Shown here: piece after piece, positions 18,311 to 27,822 of the stretch
Layout of the letters: each line of letters begins with the position of its first letter
Numbering within the stretch: position 1 is the stretch's first letter
NCBI RefSeq assembly: GCF_000620085.1
Contig: NZ_KK211065.1
Location: forward strand, 140,563 to 204,562
Length of the DNA: 64,000 bases
Direction of reading: 5' to 3'
Source of the DNA: Marinobacterium jannaschii DSM 6295
GTDB lineage: Bacteria; Pseudomonadota; Gammaproteobacteria; Pseudomonadales; Balneatricaceae
Notes under the pieces: model-generated
Databases searched by the model: none
What the model saw: the letters and a program-made list of their open reading frames with translations, nothing else
Told to the model about the DNA's origin: nothing
Position numbers and translations under genes: made by a program

Positions 18311-19737
18311 CAGGAGCGCCTCCCTGACTGATCGCCAGCCTGGCCCAGGTCGGTGGATAACACTACTTCACCGCAGAAATGATCGAACTGGTATTGCGGC
18401 TGCACCATCACCTCACAGCTGTAACGGCCATTGCTGCCCGGCACTTCCTGCACCCTGACCCGCCCTTTGCCGAAGGGATACTTCGCCAGCGTTGACTCAT
18501 CGGCATCGATCAGGTTACTGCAGTAGTTGTCCATCCAGCGGCTGAGGTAGAGCTCACATTCAGCTGCATTCTGGAAGTTACCGATCATGCTGCGGATCTG
18601 CACCTTCAGATAATGTGCGATACGGCAGATCATCAGGGTGGTCTGCAACTGTCCCATCACCTGACCTGCATCGGATGCATCCGATTGCCACAGGGAGTTG
18701 TTGCCATAGAAGAAAAACTTGTCGGTCATACGGCTATGGCTAAGCGGCAGAAATCCCTGAGTGGAGTAAAACGCCGCCAAGTTGCCAAACAGGCGCACGT
18801 CGGTCTGGGGCTGTTTCAGTACCGACTGACTGGCCGCATTCGGTGGCAGGTTGATCACAGCCCCCTGGTATTGCTCCTGCCAGCGCGATTTCATGAAGCC
18901 GAACCAGCTGATGCGGTTAAACTCCCGCAACGCCACGCTGGCGAAAGCAAAAGCGGCGCTGCCCCAGAGACCGTTATGCCGACTACCGTCTTCGTTGTAG
19001 ATAAAGCCGCAGCGGTGCCGGTGATAGGCCTTTCGCAAACGGATCTTTGGCATCGCCAGGCCGATATAGCGGCTGCTGGGCAGCTGTCTCAGGCGCTGCC
19101 AGCCGGTGTAGTCGGGCCCTTCCAGTATCTTTTCTATGCGGCGAATATCGGATAGCCAGTCGGCCCCATTTTCGCCAAAGAATTCATCGGCCGGTGACAG
19201 GATAAAGGGGCAGAGCACCTGCTCGCCCAGCTGTCCCAGCAGTTCGACGGTGTAGAGGTTGTCCCACTCGTCGTCATAATCCATCTCCATCGACAGGCCG
19301 TGATCGATCACCACCATGCCGAAGGGGTGTCCTCCCAGCGTATTCAGTTCGCGGTTTCCCATCAGGTTGTACAGCGTACTGCTACGCAGGGTGTTGGCAC
19401 TGTTGATATCCTGGGACAGCTGCTGCCAGCTGGCATCAAGCAACTTCACCTCGATACGCTGGTAGTTGACCGGCAGGGTCACCAGGCTATGCAGGCTGCG
19501 CCAGCGCGCCTCCAGTGCCATAAATTCAGGGTGCTGCATCACCGCTGACAACTGCTGCGAAAGTTGTTGATCAAGGGCAGCAATCATCCGGTTCAGCGCA
19601 GCTTTCAGCCGCTCGGGACTGTGCAATATCTCGCTGTCCCACTGACTCAGGAGCACCAGAGAGCTCAGCAGGTAATCCTCCTGCTGTGGGTCCAGAGCGT
19701 TTAAGTCGTGCTGAAAGTCTTTAGAAAACATAGGCAT
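18310..19737 (-). CDS. second TssC-family sheath protein (TssC2/ImpD-like)
   Basis: 475-residue paralogue of the large sheath subunit encoded just upstream (19772-21253). It shares the family core (LGGHPFGMVVIDHGL, PSSRYIGLAMPKIRL, RIAHYLKVQIRSMIGNF) but is clearly diverged. Agrobacterium and Rhizobium T6SS loci also carry two such genes (TssC40/TssC41, ImpD/ImpC). No good Shine-Dalgarno is seen before the ATG; instead a perfect 10-bp hairpin (19743-19765) lies just upstream. It overlaps tssE by one base. It may build a mixed sheath or a baseplate-proximal part; that is inference. Confidence 0.9.
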   Translation of the reverse strand: MPMFSKDFQHDLNALDPQQEDYLLSSLVLLSQWDSEILHSPERLKAALNRMIAALDQQLSQQLSAVMQHPEFMALEARWRSLHSLVTLPVNYQRIEVKLLDASWQQLSQDINSANTLRSSTLYNLMGNRELNTLGGHPFGMVVIDHGLSMEMDYDDEWDNLYTVELLGQLGEQVLCPFILSPADEFFGENGADWLSDIRRIEKILEGPDYTGWQRLRQLPSSRYIGLAMPKIRLRKAYHRHRCGFIYNEDGSRHNGLWGSAAFAFASVALREFNRISWFGFMKSRWQEQYQGAVINLPPNAASQSVLKQPQTDVRLFGNLAAFYSTQGFLPLSHSRMTDKFFFYGNNSLWQSDASDAGQVMGQLQTTLMICRIAHYLKVQIRSMIGNFQNAAECELYLSRWMDNYCSNLIDADESTLAKYPFGKGRVRVQEVPGSNGRYSCEVMVQPQYQFDHFCGEVVLSTDLGQAGDQSGRRS

Positions 19738-19742
19738 AAGCA

Positions 19743-19765
19743 GGGCCCGTCAGGGTGACGGGCCC
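19743..19765 (-). promoter_or_regulatory. perfect intercistronic hairpin between the two tssC genes
   Basis: Ten-bp perfect arms GGGCCCGTCA/TGACGGGCCC around a three-base loop fill the 34-base gap between tssC and the second tssC. No U-run follows, so it is not a standard terminator. It probably protects the hcp-tssB-tssC transcript end or hides the ribosome site of the next gene (inference). Confidence 0.6.
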
Positions 19766-19771
19766 AATCCG

Positions 19772-21253
19772 TCAACCGCCCGGAATCTTGGTAACCATAC
19801 GTACCGAGGTAGTCAGCTCTTCAAGCTGCAACCAGGGACGCAGGTGAGCAACCGCCGAGTAGGCACCCGGACGGCCTGGCTGCTCCACCACCTTGATGGC
19901 AGACTCCGCCAGCGGGGTCTTGGAGCGTTCTTCGTTACCCATTGCACCGGAGTTGGTGTACTGGTCGATCCAGGACTGCAGATTGCTCTGGATATCTGTC
20001 GCTTCCAGGTTGGACCCCAGCATGTCGCGACCCATCACCTTGAGGAAGTGAGCGATACGGCTGCTGGCCATGATGTATGGCAGACGCGCGGAGATCGCCG
20101 CATTAGCAGTCGCGTCAGGGTCGGTGTAGGTCTTGGGTTTCTGCGCGGTCTGGCTACCGATGAAAACACCGTAGTTGGTGTTCTTGTAGTGCACCAGCGG
20201 CAGGAAGCCCAGATCACTCAGCTCCTTCTCACGCTCGTCGGTCAGGTTGACCTCGATCGGACACTGCTGCTGCAGGTCGCCGGCGTCGGACTGGTAAGTC
20301 AGGTTCGGCAGATTCTCAACCTTACCGCCATTGTCCATACCACGAATCGCGGTGCACCAGCCGTAGGCAGTGTGTGCCTGGGTCATTTTCAGGCCCAGCT
20401 CGTAAGCGGCATTAGACCAGACCAGCTGGCTGTTATCGGTCGGACGCGGGTTACCCACTGCATCGGTCGCCAGCTCTTCGTAATCGAAGGCCTTTGTACC
20501 CAGGCCGTTAGCACCATAAGGCATGCGCGCCAGGGTCTGTGGCAGGGTCAGGGTCACATAGCGGGCATCGTCGCTTTCACGGAAAGCGTTCCAGGCAGCG
20601 TAGGACGGAGAGTCGAATCCTGCTGCAACCGGCTTGCCTTCGTTGAAGGTTTCGAAGCTGTCGAATTCAAACATTTCCGGATTCGCCGCTGCGATAAAGG
20701 GCGCATGGCTGGCAGCCGCGGTTTCACCCATGTAGCGCATCAGGGCCACATCTTCATCCTTGTGGGAGAAGGTGTAGTCGCCAATCAGCAGGCCATAAGG
20801 TTCACCACCGGCAGTGCCAAACTCTTTCTGGTACAGGGCTTCGAACAGCGGACTGCGATCAACCGCAGGCGCATCTTCAAACTGATCCAGCAGCTCTTCT
20901 TTCTGGAAATCCACCAGGCGGATCTTCAGGCTGGTACCCAGCTCACTCTCTTTCACCAGTTTGTTCAGACCCCGCCATGAACCTTCCAGGCGCTGGAAGT
21001 CATCCTGCTGCATCACTTCAGACAGCTGTCGGGACATCTGTTTGTCGATCTCAGCGATGGCGTTCTCAATGGTCTTGGTAACATTCTTGTCCCAGACCAC
21101 GGTGCCACCCAGGGCCTGTTCTGCCAACACGGAGAACAGCTCTTTAGTGGTATCTTCCGGGGTCTGGGTGGTTGCTGCGATCGCGCGATCCAGGAAGCTG
21201 ACCGCTTCCGCTTCGGCGGCGCCTGCTTCGCCTACCAGTTCTTCAGTGCTCAT
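19772..21253 (-). CDS. tssC: type VI secretion sheath large subunit TssC (VipB)
   Basis: 493-residue large subunit of the contractile sheath, which pairs with TssB to wrap the Hcp tube. The N-terminal segment DKQMSRQLSEVMQQ, the block WRGLNKLV, GEPYGLLIGDY and the C-terminus with HLRPWLQLEELTTSVR are standard for TssC. Its ATG overlaps the tssB stop by four bases, the usual tssB-tssC coupling. Confidence 0.97.
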   Translation of the reverse strand: MSTEELVGEAGAAEAEAVSFLDRAIAATTQTPEDTTKELFSVLAEQALGGTVVWDKNVTKTIENAIAEIDKQMSRQLSEVMQQDDFQRLEGSWRGLNKLVKESELGTSLKIRLVDFQKEELLDQFEDAPAVDRSPLFEALYQKEFGTAGGEPYGLLIGDYTFSHKDEDVALMRYMGETAAASHAPFIAAANPEMFEFDSFETFNEGKPVAAGFDSPSYAAWNAFRESDDARYVTLTLPQTLARMPYGANGLGTKAFDYEELATDAVGNPRPTDNSQLVWSNAAYELGLKMTQAHTAYGWCTAIRGMDNGGKVENLPNLTYQSDAGDLQQQCPIEVNLTDEREKELSDLGFLPLVHYKNTNYGVFIGSQTAQKPKTYTDPDATANAAISARLPYIMASSRIAHFLKVMGRDMLGSNLEATDIQSNLQSWIDQYTNSGAMGNEERSKTPLAESAIKVVEQPGRPGAYSAVAHLRPWLQLEELTTSVRMVTKIPGG

Positions 21254-21756
21254 TCCTCGCCTCCCTTAGGATCGATACTCAGTTCGCTGGACAGCGCATT
21301 GATGGTGTCGGCGCTCTGCAGCACCTCTTTCAGCAGTTTCTCCAGATCGCGGGAACGATCGGCTTTCGCCAGCAGGGTTTTCAGCTGGGAGCGGGTATCC
21401 GCCAGCTTCTGCAGTGCGTCTACCTGGCCGATGATGGCATCCGGCTCGAAGTCCTTCATGGAGTTGAACTGCAGCGCGGCCTCAAACTGGCTGCCATCGT
21501 CAGACAGAGTGTTGTCGACTTTCAGTTTCAGTTCCGGGCCCACCCGCTTCATGACCGTGTCGAAGTTGTCTTTATCGACCTGGTAGAAGGAGCGATCCTC
21601 GAAGTCTTCGCGGTCTTCTTTGTGGGCAGAGAAATCACCCAGTACACCGACGACAAATGGAAGTTCTTTGGTTTCAACAGCACCGTTGGTTTCAACATCG
21701 TAAGTGATGCTGACACGGTTCTTGCTGACCCGCTTATGTTGTGAATTCAAGGCCAC
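21250..21756 (-). CDS. tssB: type VI secretion sheath small subunit TssB (VipA)
   Basis: 168-residue small sheath subunit. KNRVSITYDVETNGA and the block ELPFVVGVLGDFS are TssB signatures. I chose the GTG at 21756 as start because a perfect AGGAGG ends six bases before it; a TTG two codons upstream would sit directly on that site. It is followed by tssC with a four-base overlap. Confidence 0.95.
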   Translation of the reverse strand: MALNSQHKRVSKNRVSITYDVETNGAVETKELPFVVGVLGDFSAHKEDREDFEDRSFYQVDKDNFDTVMKRVGPELKLKVDNTLSDDGSQFEAALQFNSMKDFEPDAIIGQVDALQKLADTRSQLKTLLAKADRSRDLEKLLKEVLQSADTINALSSELSIDPKGGEE

Positions 21757-21783
21757 GTGCAACCTCCTGGTTTAGTTCTGGCG

Positions 21784-22311
21784 TTAGATAGCCGCTTTGG
21801 ACTCAAGCTGGGCAGTAGTGGTATCGAATTTCACGGTATCGCCCTTCTCGATGGTACCGCCCTCGGTTTCCTGGTAGTAAACCTTGGAGATGGTGGTATA
21901 GGTCAGGTCATACTCTTCGGTTGGCAGCTCGCCATCGCGACATTCGATGTTGTAGTGAGACATGCGGGATTTCTCCAGCGTGATCACCAGGTATGGGTCC
22001 ATACCTGCACCCGTACGGTTTGGCTTGGTCATCACGATCTCGATGGTCTTACCTTCAGCGCCCGGGGAGAACAGGAAGCTGGTCAGGTAAGGGGAGGCAC
22101 CATCAGACTGACGACGCACCTTAACCTGGCCCAGCGCCGCCATACCCTTATCGGCGTTGTTGGCATTACCGATATTGATACCTACACCACGGTTACCTTC
22201 CCAGCTGACGTGGTCCAGGGCAAAGAAGCCTTTCTTGTTGCCGATTTCTGTAACGGTAGCTGCACCTTTAATAGTGTTAATGCCGTCAATTCGCATGAAT
22301 ATTGAAGCCAT
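21784..22311 (-). CDS. hcp: Hcp tube protein (TssD)
   Basis: 175-residue Hcp that stacks as hexamers into the inner tube and is released on firing. The N-terminus MASIFMRIDGI and the motifs GKTIEIVMTKP and MSHYNIECRDGELPTEEYDLTY match Hcp of the 170-residue class. A strong AAGGAGA precedes the ATG. It lies between tssA and tssB. Confidence 0.96.
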   Translation of the reverse strand: MASIFMRIDGINTIKGAATVTEIGNKKGFFALDHVSWEGNRGVGINIGNANNADKGMAALGQVKVRRQSDGASPYLTSFLFSPGAEGKTIEIVMTKPNRTGAGMDPYLVITLEKSRMSHYNIECRDGELPTEEYDLTYTTISKVYYQETEGGTIEKGDTVKFDTTTAQLESKAAI

Positions 22312-22368
22312 TTGTCTCTCCTTGCTGTTTAAAGAGCCGCCTTTGCGACCGTTCTATTCTGTTAGCTA

Positions 22369-23829
22369 TTACCACTCAAAACTGGATATCTGCTGACCAG
22401 CCGCGTTGTCTGGGTCGGTGCCGCTGGTCTGGTTGTTGTTACCGGCAGCCGGCTCATCCGGCAAGCCGATCACCGCAGCCGGGGCGGGCGCAGCAGGCTG
22501 GCTAACGACTACCGGCTGCTCGGGCACCGTCATCGCGGGTGCTATGACCGGTGCAGCGACCGGAGCAACCATTGCGGCTGTGACCTGAGCCTGTGGCTGG
22601 GTCAGCAGGCCCGGATCGATCCGGGCTTCGGGAATATCTGTTTTCTCGATGCTTTCCAGCCCGGCCAGCTGGGTGATGCGCCCCATCACGCCGCCATTTT
22701 CGCCCACCATCTCGTTCAGCAGCTCCGGCAGCGACATATAGCCCCAGCGGATCGCCCGTTCCAGCAGCATATAGACCGGGCTGTGCGGTTCGGTGCGCTG
22801 AAAGTAGTCGGCGATACGGCGCAGCTCCTGAAAGGCCTGGTCACGGCAGTAGATCTCACCGCCCGGCGTCAGGCTGACTGTCGTGCCCGCAGCCTGAAGC
22901 GCACTAACCGCAGTATCAGCCTGTGCTTCGGTCGCGGCTGTGGTGTCTTCTGCTGATACGCTTTCTTGCTGGTTACTGCCGGCAGCTTCTGCTGCGTCAG
23001 GCGTGACCTCAACGTCTTCTACCTTGTCCAGCGGCCAGGGTTGCAACTGGTCGCCCAGGAGATAACGCAGGGCATTGATCAGCCGTTCGATGCTTTCACG
23101 GACAAAACGGAAGCTCATCCCCTCGGCGCCGTCGTTGCGACAATGTTCCGCGATGCGGCTTTCCAACAACTGCAGCGCTTCCAGCGCACGTCCCAGGGCA
23201 ATAATAGTTTCGGTGACAACGGCTCGTTCAGCAGCCAGGGCGGCCTCGGCTTCAGCCTTCAGCTGTGCCAGCTCGCCCTTACGCTCGGCCGAGAAGTAAC
23301 GGGCGTAGTCGATCTCGCCAATCAGCGGGATCATCTGCAGCGGCATATAGAGCAACCCGCTGTCCTGGGTATCACCCACCAGCTGCAGCAGGGGTTTGAT
23401 GCGATGTTCCGCCCATTCGCGCTGACGATCGCTATCATCCTCAGCCTTGAGCTTATTTTCCGGTGGCTTGGGGTTAAGGTCCGGCCAGAATCGCTCCACT
23501 GCTTCGGCGAAGGTTTCCAATACATCGGCCAACCCCGCCAGAGGCTCGCGGCCAAACAGCTGGGCGGTGGCCAGCCAGCAAAAGACTTCGACATCCTTGG
23601 AGGTATCGGTCAGGGTCTCTTCGCACTGCTGTGCCAGCGACTGCCAGTTATCCTGGTTGGCCTGCAGCAGTTCATCATCAGCGGTGGCATCCGGCGATTC
23701 GATCAGCTGTCGGAAGGAGGACTGCGCCATATTGAAGCTGTTACGCAGTCCCCGATAGAGGCTACGGTTGCCTTTCAGGTATTCGCCGCAAGGGGCATCG
23801 TCATTGATCGGGTTAAGCAGATGTTCCAT
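22369..23829 (-). CDS. tssA: type VI secretion protein TssA (ImpA family)
   Basis: 486-residue cap/baseplate-associated protein that primes tube and sheath growth. The N-terminal ImpA domain (LLNPINDDAPCGEYL, then WLATAQLFGREPLAGLADVL) is clear, and the C-terminal block RTEPHSPVYMLLERAIRWG (about 360-380) is the conserved end domain. The last 80 residues are Ala/Pro/Val-rich and low in complexity. The start may be the ATG at 23829 or a GTG three codons earlier; neither has a strong ribosome site. Confidence 0.93.
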   Translation of the reverse strand: MEHLLNPINDDAPCGEYLKGNRSLYRGLRNSFNMAQSSFRQLIESPDATADDELLQANQDNWQSLAQQCEETLTDTSKDVEVFCWLATAQLFGREPLAGLADVLETFAEAVERFWPDLNPKPPENKLKAEDDSDRQREWAEHRIKPLLQLVGDTQDSGLLYMPLQMIPLIGEIDYARYFSAERKGELAQLKAEAEAALAAERAVVTETIIALGRALEALQLLESRIAEHCRNDGAEGMSFRFVRESIERLINALRYLLGDQLQPWPLDKVEDVEVTPDAAEAAGSNQQESVSAEDTTAATEAQADTAVSALQAAGTTVSLTPGGEIYCRDQAFQELRRIADYFQRTEPHSPVYMLLERAIRWGYMSLPELLNEMVGENGGVMGRITQLAGLESIEKTDIPEARIDPGLLTQPQAQVTAAMVAPVAAPVIAPAMTVPEQPVVVSQPAAPAPAAVIGLPDEPAAGNNNQTSGTDPDNAAGQQISSFEW

Positions 23830-23863
23830 AGCAACCACTCTGTCTGATTTCCGTTATCTGCAC

Positions 23864-24878
23864 TTACCACCAGTCGTGGATATTGTTTGCCGTACGGTAT
23901 CTATATTGACGCGAATAGGCGTTGTAATAGGAGTAAGCCGCACAGCTCACTTCACTCAGTGCCAATCCCATCTCGACATCAGCCGGGGTCGTAAACGTCA
24001 GGCGTACCGAGCCAACCCTTGGCTCGTAGCGGTCTACGACACGGTTGCGGTTGCGGTTGTCATCAAACATCGGGCGGCCATCGGCATAGCGAGCATAGAC
24101 GGGACGGAAGAATTTACGCTTCACCATACTTTTAACGATGCGCGCCTTTTCAGGCTCGACACTGCGGTGGATACATTCATGACAGGCGTGTAGTAGCTTC
24201 GAACCGATCTTCTGCGCAACATCCGATGGGATCAGGATATCGGAGTTGGGCAGGCGCGGATCCCAGCCAGTGCCACCGAGACGGACTACATCATAGAAAG
24301 GATGTCCCACATCCTTCGCCATCAGGGCACCGACCAGGTTAAGCTGTAACTCGACTATATGGCGGCGACCACCATCGAGCTTCATCAGCAGGAAAAATTT
24401 AATATCCTGGTAACCCTGGTCCGTTGGCCCAAGGCCGCCAGCCCGTACCGGGGTATAACGGTCTTTAAGTGCCGTGTGGTCCAGATCCTTAAATGACCGC
24501 TTAGTCTTGATAAATTCGCGCGCGGCCAATAGTGCTTCCAAGGTATCGAACTCAATGGTCGCACGGGCAATATCTTTAAGATCCTCGACATCCTTGCTGC
24601 GGTGACCACCACGAAACAACTTCTTCTTGGCATCGGAGCGCCTTTTCAGTGGCGCTTGCCGAATACCAGCAACAACCCCCGGAAACTCCCTTGCCACGTG
24701 GTTGATAAAGCGCCCCCAACTCGCGATCAGCCGCCACGGCATCAGCATAGAGTTCATCCAGCTGGCGCTCAATAACGAAATCCTCCCGCTGCTCAGCTGC
24801 TTCACCAGGGTCCAGCGAAACCGCCAGATGGTTGGTATCGTACATGTGTGCGGGTCGGATGGGTTGTCGTAGTGGCAT
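23864..24878 (-). pseudogene. RelA/SpoT-like nucleotidyltransferase gene, broken by a one-base shift; candidate T6SS effector
   Basis: Starting at the ATG at 24878 (AAGGA upstream) the frame reads a coherent N-terminus (QLDELYADAVAADRELG) until a run of five G on the coding strand (C tract 24713-24717). Deleting one G joins it to FINHVAREFPGVV and on to the stop at 23864, giving 337 residues. The downstream part has the RelA/SpoT order: a Lys-rich lead-in, DLKDIARATIEF, LKDRYTP, GYQDIKF, VELQL with the likely catalytic Glu, and GHPFYDVVR. The gene lies between PAAR and tssA. The T6SS effector Tas1, a ppApp synthetase, has this fold, so an effector is plausible; a cytoplasmic alarmone enzyme is the alternative. 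No immunity-like gene is adjacent. Sequencing error, phase variation or true loss cannot be told apart here. Confidence 0.7.
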
Positions 24879-24914
24879 CGTTCAAATCCTTTCCTGAGCT
24901 TCTTATTACTGGTT

Positions 24915-25214
24915 CTAACCGCCAATCATTACCGTCGGGCAGCCAATGCTGATAGTGCCGCCGTGGGCCGTGGTATCGCCCATTCGCGCGGCGGGCTTCT
25001 TGCCGATCAGCACCGTGGCGCTGCCTTTGACAATGCTGTCCGGCGGACCGACACAGGTACAGAGTTCTCCCATACAGGCCGCGGGCAGTTTGCCGATCAG
25101 CACCTGGGGGTTACCGGGGCCTGAAATGGGACCACCCACGTGAGGAATAGGCGGTGTTCCCGGCGTCTGCATCGGACAGACATGCATATCGGTTGAACGG
25201 GCTGCACAAGGCAT
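24915..25214 (-). CDS. PAAR-domain spike tip protein
   Basis: 99-residue protein that caps the VgrG trimer. Glycine-rich beta turns with PAA repeats are visible: GKLPAACMGELC, GSATVLIGKKPAARMGDTTAHGG and CPTVMIGG. No effector domain is attached, so cargo would be carried by separate proteins. Its start overlaps the preceding stop by one base. The RelA/SpoT-like gene follows after 36 bases. Confidence 0.92.
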   Translation of the reverse strand: MPCAARSTDMHVCPMQTPGTPPIPHVGGPISGPGNPQVLIGKLPAACMGELCTCVGPPDSIVKGSATVLIGKKPAARMGDTTAHGGTISIGCPTVMIGG

Positions 25215-25801
25215 CAGACGGCTAGCCTCTGTTGCAGATTGTCTCCGCGACCACCGGCGGCAATATCCAGCGCCATGGCGATCACCTGCTCATTAAATTT
25301 CTTGTGGCCATGCCATTCCGGCAAGGCGGCAGCGACGTTAATCGCGCCGGCGGCGGCCTTGGCATAGAGAAACTCTGGCGGCAATACTACGGGTTGCCCC
25401 GGCTCCCCCAGACTGCCACTGCCATTCCAGAACACTGCCTGGGCCAGCCAGCCCGGGGCCCGCTCGGTGCCGAGCCGCAGTACCTGCTGCTCCGCCAGTC
25501 GGCGCTTGGCCTCGTCCGGCTCCTGCACCCAACGACGGCCGTTTTCCAACACCGCCTGCTCCTGCTGTGACCAGACATCACTGCGCAGCCCCAGGGCCAA
25601 ACAAACCCACCAGATCACTTCGCGCATCGGCAGCGCATGACAGAGAAAATTCACCGCGTCGATATACAGCTCCTGCTGCTGCAGGCTCTGCAGCAGCTCG
25701 ACAGGTGCCATCTCGCCATTTACTACGCCAGCCGCCTCTTCCGAGAGTTCGAAGCGCTCCAGCACCGGCTGGCTTTGCTGATAGGGGATCTTCTTCAACA
25801 T
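25214..25801 (-). CDS. unknown T6SS accessory protein between vgrG and PAAR
   Basis: 195-residue soluble protein rich in helices, with an Ala-rich C-terminal half and a Trp-rich centre (REVIWWVCLALGL). I think it belongs to the small T6SS-linked family labelled DUF6931, but that is from memory and unsure. One-base overlaps (TGATG) on both sides couple it to vgrG and PAAR, the place where effector adaptors (DUF4123, DUF1795, DUF2169) usually sit. An adaptor or chaperone role is therefore inferred. Confidence 0.75.
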   Translation of the reverse strand: MLKKIPYQQSQPVLERFELSEEAAGVVNGEMAPVELLQSLQQQELYIDAVNFLCHALPMREVIWWVCLALGLRSDVWSQQEQAVLENGRRWVQEPDEAKRRLAEQQVLRLGTERAPGWLAQAVFWNGSGSLGEPGQPVVLPPEFLYAKAAAGAINVAAALPEWHGHKKFNEQVIAMALDIAAGGRGDNLQQRLAV

Positions 25802-27822
25802 CAGTTCACCATCACCACGCCGCCTTTAACGGTGGTGCAGCCGCTGGCCGATATCTCAGCCGTGGCACTGCCCTTCACCGTCGCCGCAACACTGGCTTTG
25901 AGTTCGGCATTAAGACCCGAGGCCGCCAGGTTCGTACCCGCTTTGAGGGTCAGACCGGTCCCCGCTTTAACTTCGACGCTGGTATCTCCGGCCACCTTGA
26001 CCTGACCGGCGCTCTGTTCAATTTTGGAGCTGCCATCCAGGCTGATGGTGCCGCTACTGATCTCGATCTTGGAGCTGGTCATCTTGATCTTGCTACTGCC
26101 GACCTTAAGCTCGATGCTATCGTCGGCCTCAAGGGTGATCGTTTTGCCCTCACCACTGATCGCCTTCGTCGCCGTCAGGCTGTAGTTGGTATCGGTCTTG
26201 AGCTTGATATCTTTCTTAGTGGCGAGGCTGTAGTTCTGATCCGAGGTGACCGTAATATCTTTCTTCACCGCCACCCGCTTCTCAGCCGTGACCTTCTCGT
26301 CGGTGTCATTTTCCACCTCTACCAACATGTCTTTGGCGGCATGCAGGTAGAGCTGCTCACTGTCCTTTTTATCGTCAAAACGCAGTTCGTTAGACTGCCC
26401 CTTCAACTGGGTCTTGATGCCTGACTGGGTGGTATCGGTGGTCGGATAGGGTGGCTTGTGCTTGCTGTTGTAGAGGCAACCGGTGACCAGCGGCTGATCG
26501 GGATCTCCATTGAGGAAGCTGACCAGCACCTCCTGCCCGGCGCGGGGGATAAACTGCAGGCCATAGCCATTGCCCGCCATAGACTGGGCGACCCGAACCC
26601 AGCAGCTGGTCTTATCACCACTGGCTTCACTGTCCCAGTGAAACTGAATCCGCACCCGGCCCTGATCATCTGAGGCCGGTTCAGCATCGGTCTTACCCGC
26701 TACGACGGCACTCTGCATACCAAATACCCGGGGCTTAGCCAGCTCAGGCGGGTAGTAAGGATGGCTATCCGGTACACAGCTGAAACGGCAACGCTGGGAA
26801 AAAGCGTTGTAATCATCGACGACGAACTCCTGCTCTACAGCAACCACCAGATAGTCCCCGGTCTGGCCACTGTCACTGTGGCTGGCGAGGTTAAGGTAAT
26901 ACCCCACGGCCAGCGAGGCGCTGTCGGTTTCACCGTCGACCAGGTGATATTCGGAGTCCAGCTGGGCACGCTTGGTTTCAGCCAGCGGCTTCGCCAGGTC
27001 ATCCAGGGCGCCACTGATGGTCGGATTGGGATAGCGGTAGTCGGTCAGCTTAGTGTTGGCGGAAATCTTGTACTTTGAGCTTTTCGCCTTGCTGCTGAGC
27101 AGCTTGGTCTGGCTATAGTCATACCCCGCCAGTTCGATGGATGCACCATGAAAGCGATGGCGTGGTGACCAGTTACGGACGATCTCATTACTGCCTCCCG
27201 GGGCGCTGATATCGTCCAGTGAGACTTTGTCCGAGGATGAGAAGGGCTTGGAAGCGTCATGCAGAATCAGGGTGTCGGCATCGGTATCGACACCGTAGTG
27301 GAAATGCACACCTTCCTCTGCTAGCAGGCGGCGCACGAATGCCTGATCCGTTTCATCAAACTGCAGGCAATACTCGCGTTTGGTCGTCGGCATATCGTCG
27401 ACTTTATAGCGCCCCTTAAACCCCAGTTCATCGAATACGGAGGTGACTATATCCTGTGTGCTTTGTTGCTGAAACACACGGTAATTGCGGCTGTATGAGA
27501 GCAGCGAAAACCAGGACTGGATACGCAAACGGTGGGTGGAAAAACGTTCAAATGAGTTGGTTGAGATCTGCTGGACGGACGTCACAATTCCGGTAAATGA
27601 CCGGATAGCCTTGCGGCTGCTCCCCGGAGCATCAAAAACATCACAGGTTAATTCTTCGCCCAGCCACTCGTGTGGCGATATATCCTGACATTGCAGGTCG
27701 ACATCCAGATCAGGCACTTCTGACAGGGCATCGCGATAAACCATGCGGTTAACAACAAAGGCATTACCTTTACTATCAGTCGCAATGAGGTTACTGCTCT
27801 GGGAGTCTACAAACCCATCCAT
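25801..27822 (-). CDS. vgrG: VgrG spike protein (TssI)
   Basis: 673-residue VgrG, first gene of the operon. The gp27-like part (about 1-370) is followed by the gp5 OB-fold (GRVRIQFHWD, SCWVRVAQSMAGNGYGLQFIPRAGQEVLVSFLNGDPDQP) and a C-terminal beta-helix of short repeats (from about 490). It ends in GGVVMVN with no extra domain, so it is a structural spike, not an evolved effector. AAGGGCG precedes the ATG. Confidence 0.96.
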   Translation of the reverse strand: MDGFVDSQSSNLIATDSKGNAFVVNRMVYRDALSEVPDLDVDLQCQDISPHEWLGEELTCDVFDAPGSSRKAIRSFTGIVTSVQQISTNSFERFSTHRLRIQSWFSLLSYSRNYRVFQQQSTQDIVTSVFDELGFKGRYKVDDMPTTKREYCLQFDETDQAFVRRLLAEEGVHFHYGVDTDADTLILHDASKPFSSSDKVSLDDISAPGGSNEIVRNWSPRHRFHGASIELAGYDYSQTKLLSSKAKSSKYKISANTKLTDYRYPNPTISGALDDLAKPLAETKRAQLDSEYHLVDGETDSASLAVGYYLNLASHSDSGQTGDYLVVAVEQEFVVDDYNAFSQRCRFSCVPDSHPYYPPELAKPRVFGMQSAVVAGKTDAEPASDDQGRVRIQFHWDSEASGDKTSCWVRVAQSMAGNGYGLQFIPRAGQEVLVSFLNGDPDQPLVTGCLYNSKHKPPYPTTDTTQSGIKTQLKGQSNELRFDDKKDSEQLYLHAAKDMLVEVENDTDEKVTAEKRVAVKKDITVTSDQNYSLATKKDIKLKTDTNYSLTATKAISGEGKTITLEADDSIELKVGSSKIKMTSSKIEISSGTISLDGSSKIEQSAGQVKVAGDTSVEVKAGTGLTLKAGTNLAASGLNAELKASVAATVKGSATAEISASGCTTVKGGVVMVN

